DNA from: Halobacteriales archaeon QS_9_67_15
GTDB taxonomy: Archaea > Halobacteriota > Halobacteria > Halobacteriales > Haloarculaceae
Assembly (NCBI GenBank): GCA_003023165.1
Contig: PXSD01000062.1
Coordinates: forward strand, 3,884-9,995
DNA length: 6,112 bases
Direction: 5' to 3'
Part shown: piece after piece, positions 5,553-6,112 of the stretch
How the letters are laid out: the number at the start of each line of letters is the position of its first letter
How positions within the stretch are numbered: the first letter of the stretch is position 1
The notes under the pieces: model-generated
What the model saw: only the letters and a program-made list of their open reading frames with translations
What the model was told of the DNA's origin: nothing
The model's database searches: none
Program-made: the position numbers and the translations under genes

Positions 5553-5888
5553 GTGTCAGAGGATACCAGTCCAGCGATCACCGCCGAACCGCCGGAGAGC
5601 CTGTTCCACACGACCGGGACGGACCACATCACGCTCGTCGGGAGCGACGAGAAAGATACGACCGAGTTCTACCGCGACGTGTTGAGGATGGCACTCGTCC
5701 TCCGACAGCCGAACCTCGACAACCCCGACGCGACGCACCTGTTCTTCGACAGCGGCGACGGGCGTATCGTCACGTTGTCGTCAACGACCGCCAGTCCGAC
5801 CGACTGGCACGGACGTCGACTTCTGACCGAGGACCCGGAAGGTCCCCCTGCGTCAGCAAGTCAGCCGCTTTTACACGTTCACGTTTAA
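5553..5888 (+). pseudogene. Glyoxalase/VOC-fold dioxygenase-like gene, frameshifted and truncated
   Basis: The first 74 residues (GTG start at 5553) match the N-terminal half-module of haloarchaeal vicinal-oxygen-chelate proteins annotated as glyoxalases or ring-cleaving dioxygenases. Visible signs are TTGTDHITLVGS with the metal-ligand-type His25, FYRDVLRMALVLRQPN (39-54) and ATHLFFDSGDGRIVT (60-74). After GRIVT the annotated frame becomes Ser/Thr-rich and un-family-like, ending at the TAA 5886-5888. Moving to the next frame from about 5777 restores VVNDRQSD, as expected for the family continuation (FFVNDRQS-type). A one-base deletion in a TTC-TTC-like pair near 5775-5780 explains this. Beyond about 5800 no family sequence can be followed in either frame, and the second VOC half (metal-binding strands and the His-Glu ligands) is absent. 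VLRMAL in place of the usual VLGMPL also suggests relaxed selection. A sequencing error could explain the shift but not the missing remainder. Confidence 0.7.
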
Positions 5889-5889
5889 G
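5869..5889 (+). promoter_or_regulatory. TATA-like elements for the small acidic gene
   Basis: Two A/T-rich elements stand out here: CTTTTAC at 5868-5874 and GTTTAAG at 5883-5889. The second lies about 38 bases before the ATG at 5924. With the usual 25-27-base spacing, transcription would start near 5911-5913, giving a leader of about 12 bases that includes the GGCGGAG ribosome-binding sequence at 5911-5917. The first element also overlaps the end of the broken VOC gene. Confidence 0.4.
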
Positions 5890-5923
5890 TTGGTTCACGG
5901 CAAACGGCGAGGCGGAGAACGAC

Positions 5924-6058
5924 ATGGATGACTCGGACGACCCTGAGGAAGGACAGGAGCAGTACGGGGCGGGCGAGGAAGACATCGATGTCGTCGAACA
6001 GACGGAGCTGATGAACGACGAGGACGAAGAGGAAGACGAAGAGGAGGACGGGAACTGA
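5924..6058 (+). CDS. Small polyacidic protein, 44 residues
   Basis: A short open frame from ATG 5924 to TGA 6056-6058 encodes a protein with 24 Asp/Glu residues and no Lys, Arg or His. It begins MDDSDDPEEGQEQYGAGEED, has a short non-acidic core (IDVVEQTELMN, residues about 21-31), and ends in an almost pure Asp/Glu tail finishing DGN. A Shine-Dalgarno-like GGAG at 5914-5917 sits 6 bases before the ATG, and a TATA-like element lies at 5883-5889. A T-rich stretch and a strong palindrome follow the stop. This promoter, ribosome-binding site, ORF and terminator arrangement supports expression. I do not recognise a family, and such a chain is probably disordered at low salt. Acidic micro-proteins are common in haloarchaea, but function cannot be read from sequence. 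The A/G-rich tail is also low-complexity DNA, so a non-genic origin is not fully excluded. Confidence 0.6.
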   Translation: MDDSDDPEEGQEQYGAGEEDIDVVEQTELMNDEDEEEDEEEDGN

Positions 6059-6062
6059 TACG

Positions 6063-6109
6063 GATTATTGTAGATTATTTCCGGATGGCGCCGACCCCGG
6101 GGTCGGCGC
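6063..6109 (+). terminator. T-rich tract plus perfect 22-bp palindrome after the acidic gene
   Basis: Five bases after the stop codon comes GATTATTGTAGATTATTT, containing GATTATT twice (6063-6069 and 6073-6079). It is an A/T-rich tract suited to archaeal termination. It is followed by a perfect palindrome: arm GCGCCGACCCC at 6088-6098 and arm GGGGTCGGCGC at 6099-6109. As RNA it would fold into a stable hairpin with a very small loop. The window ends three bases later, so any downstream T-run or the next gene is out of view. Confidence 0.5.
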
Positions 6110-6112
6110 ATA

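Noticed and set aside
6001..6050. A/G-rich repetitive DNA as a microsatellite or CRISPR-like repeat
   Set aside because: It is explained by GAC/GAG/GAA codons of the acidic tail, with no regular repeat-spacer structure.
5770..6111. Minus-strand 113-codon frame with a long poly-serine run
   Set aside because: The serine run is simply the complement of the Asp/Glu codons of the small acidic ORF, and the frame also crosses the VOC remnant antisense.

Overview
The window looks chromosomal and comes from a halophilic archaeon (class Halobacteria). GC is very high and third codon positions are almost all G or C. The predicted proteins are rich in Asp and Glu. Two starts (the oxidoreductase and msrB) have a T/A-rich TATA-like element about 25-27 bases upstream of the ATG, as on leaderless haloarchaeal transcripts. 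The genus cannot be named from this sequence alone. I see no CRISPR array, insertion sequence, tRNA or rRNA.

Layout, plus strand first. Positions 2-379 hold the 3' end of leuS (archaeal leucyl-tRNA synthetase). A Tat-exported CapA-type metallophosphatase-fold protein (408-1541) and a renalase-like FAD oxidoreductase (1621-2658) follow. The 292-base convergent gap after it (2659-2950) is not featureless: 2701-2865 keeps haloarchaeal coding statistics without a start codon and is probably a gene remnant.

Positions 2951-5439 are a minus-strand block. Read in its own direction, it encodes a small membrane zincin-like protein (5439-4990), an unrecognised acidic 272-residue protein (4877-4059), MsrB (3991-3575) and MsrA (3544-2951). 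MsrB and MsrA together repair both diastereomers of methionine sulfoxide and are very likely one operon. Both appear to lack resolving cysteines, and MsrA also lacks the canonical Gly-Asn-Asp active-site segment. An 8-bp inverted repeat at the end of the acidic gene, plus a TATA-like element, suggest that msrBA has its own control.

The right end (5440-6112) is decayed and regulatory DNA. A glyoxalase/VOC-fold gene is broken by an apparent one-base deletion near 5775-5780 and has lost its 3' part. It is followed by a 44-residue protein with 24 acidic and no basic residues (5924-6058), with its own promoter-like and ribosome-binding sequences. The window ends in a perfect 22-bp palindrome (6088-6109).

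Most of the window is ordinary haloarchaeal housekeeping and stress-repair DNA. The items most worth a second look are the divergent MsrA, the frameshifted VOC gene, the tiny polyacidic ORF and the start-less coding remnant at 2701-2865. I did not find a clear new multi-gene system.
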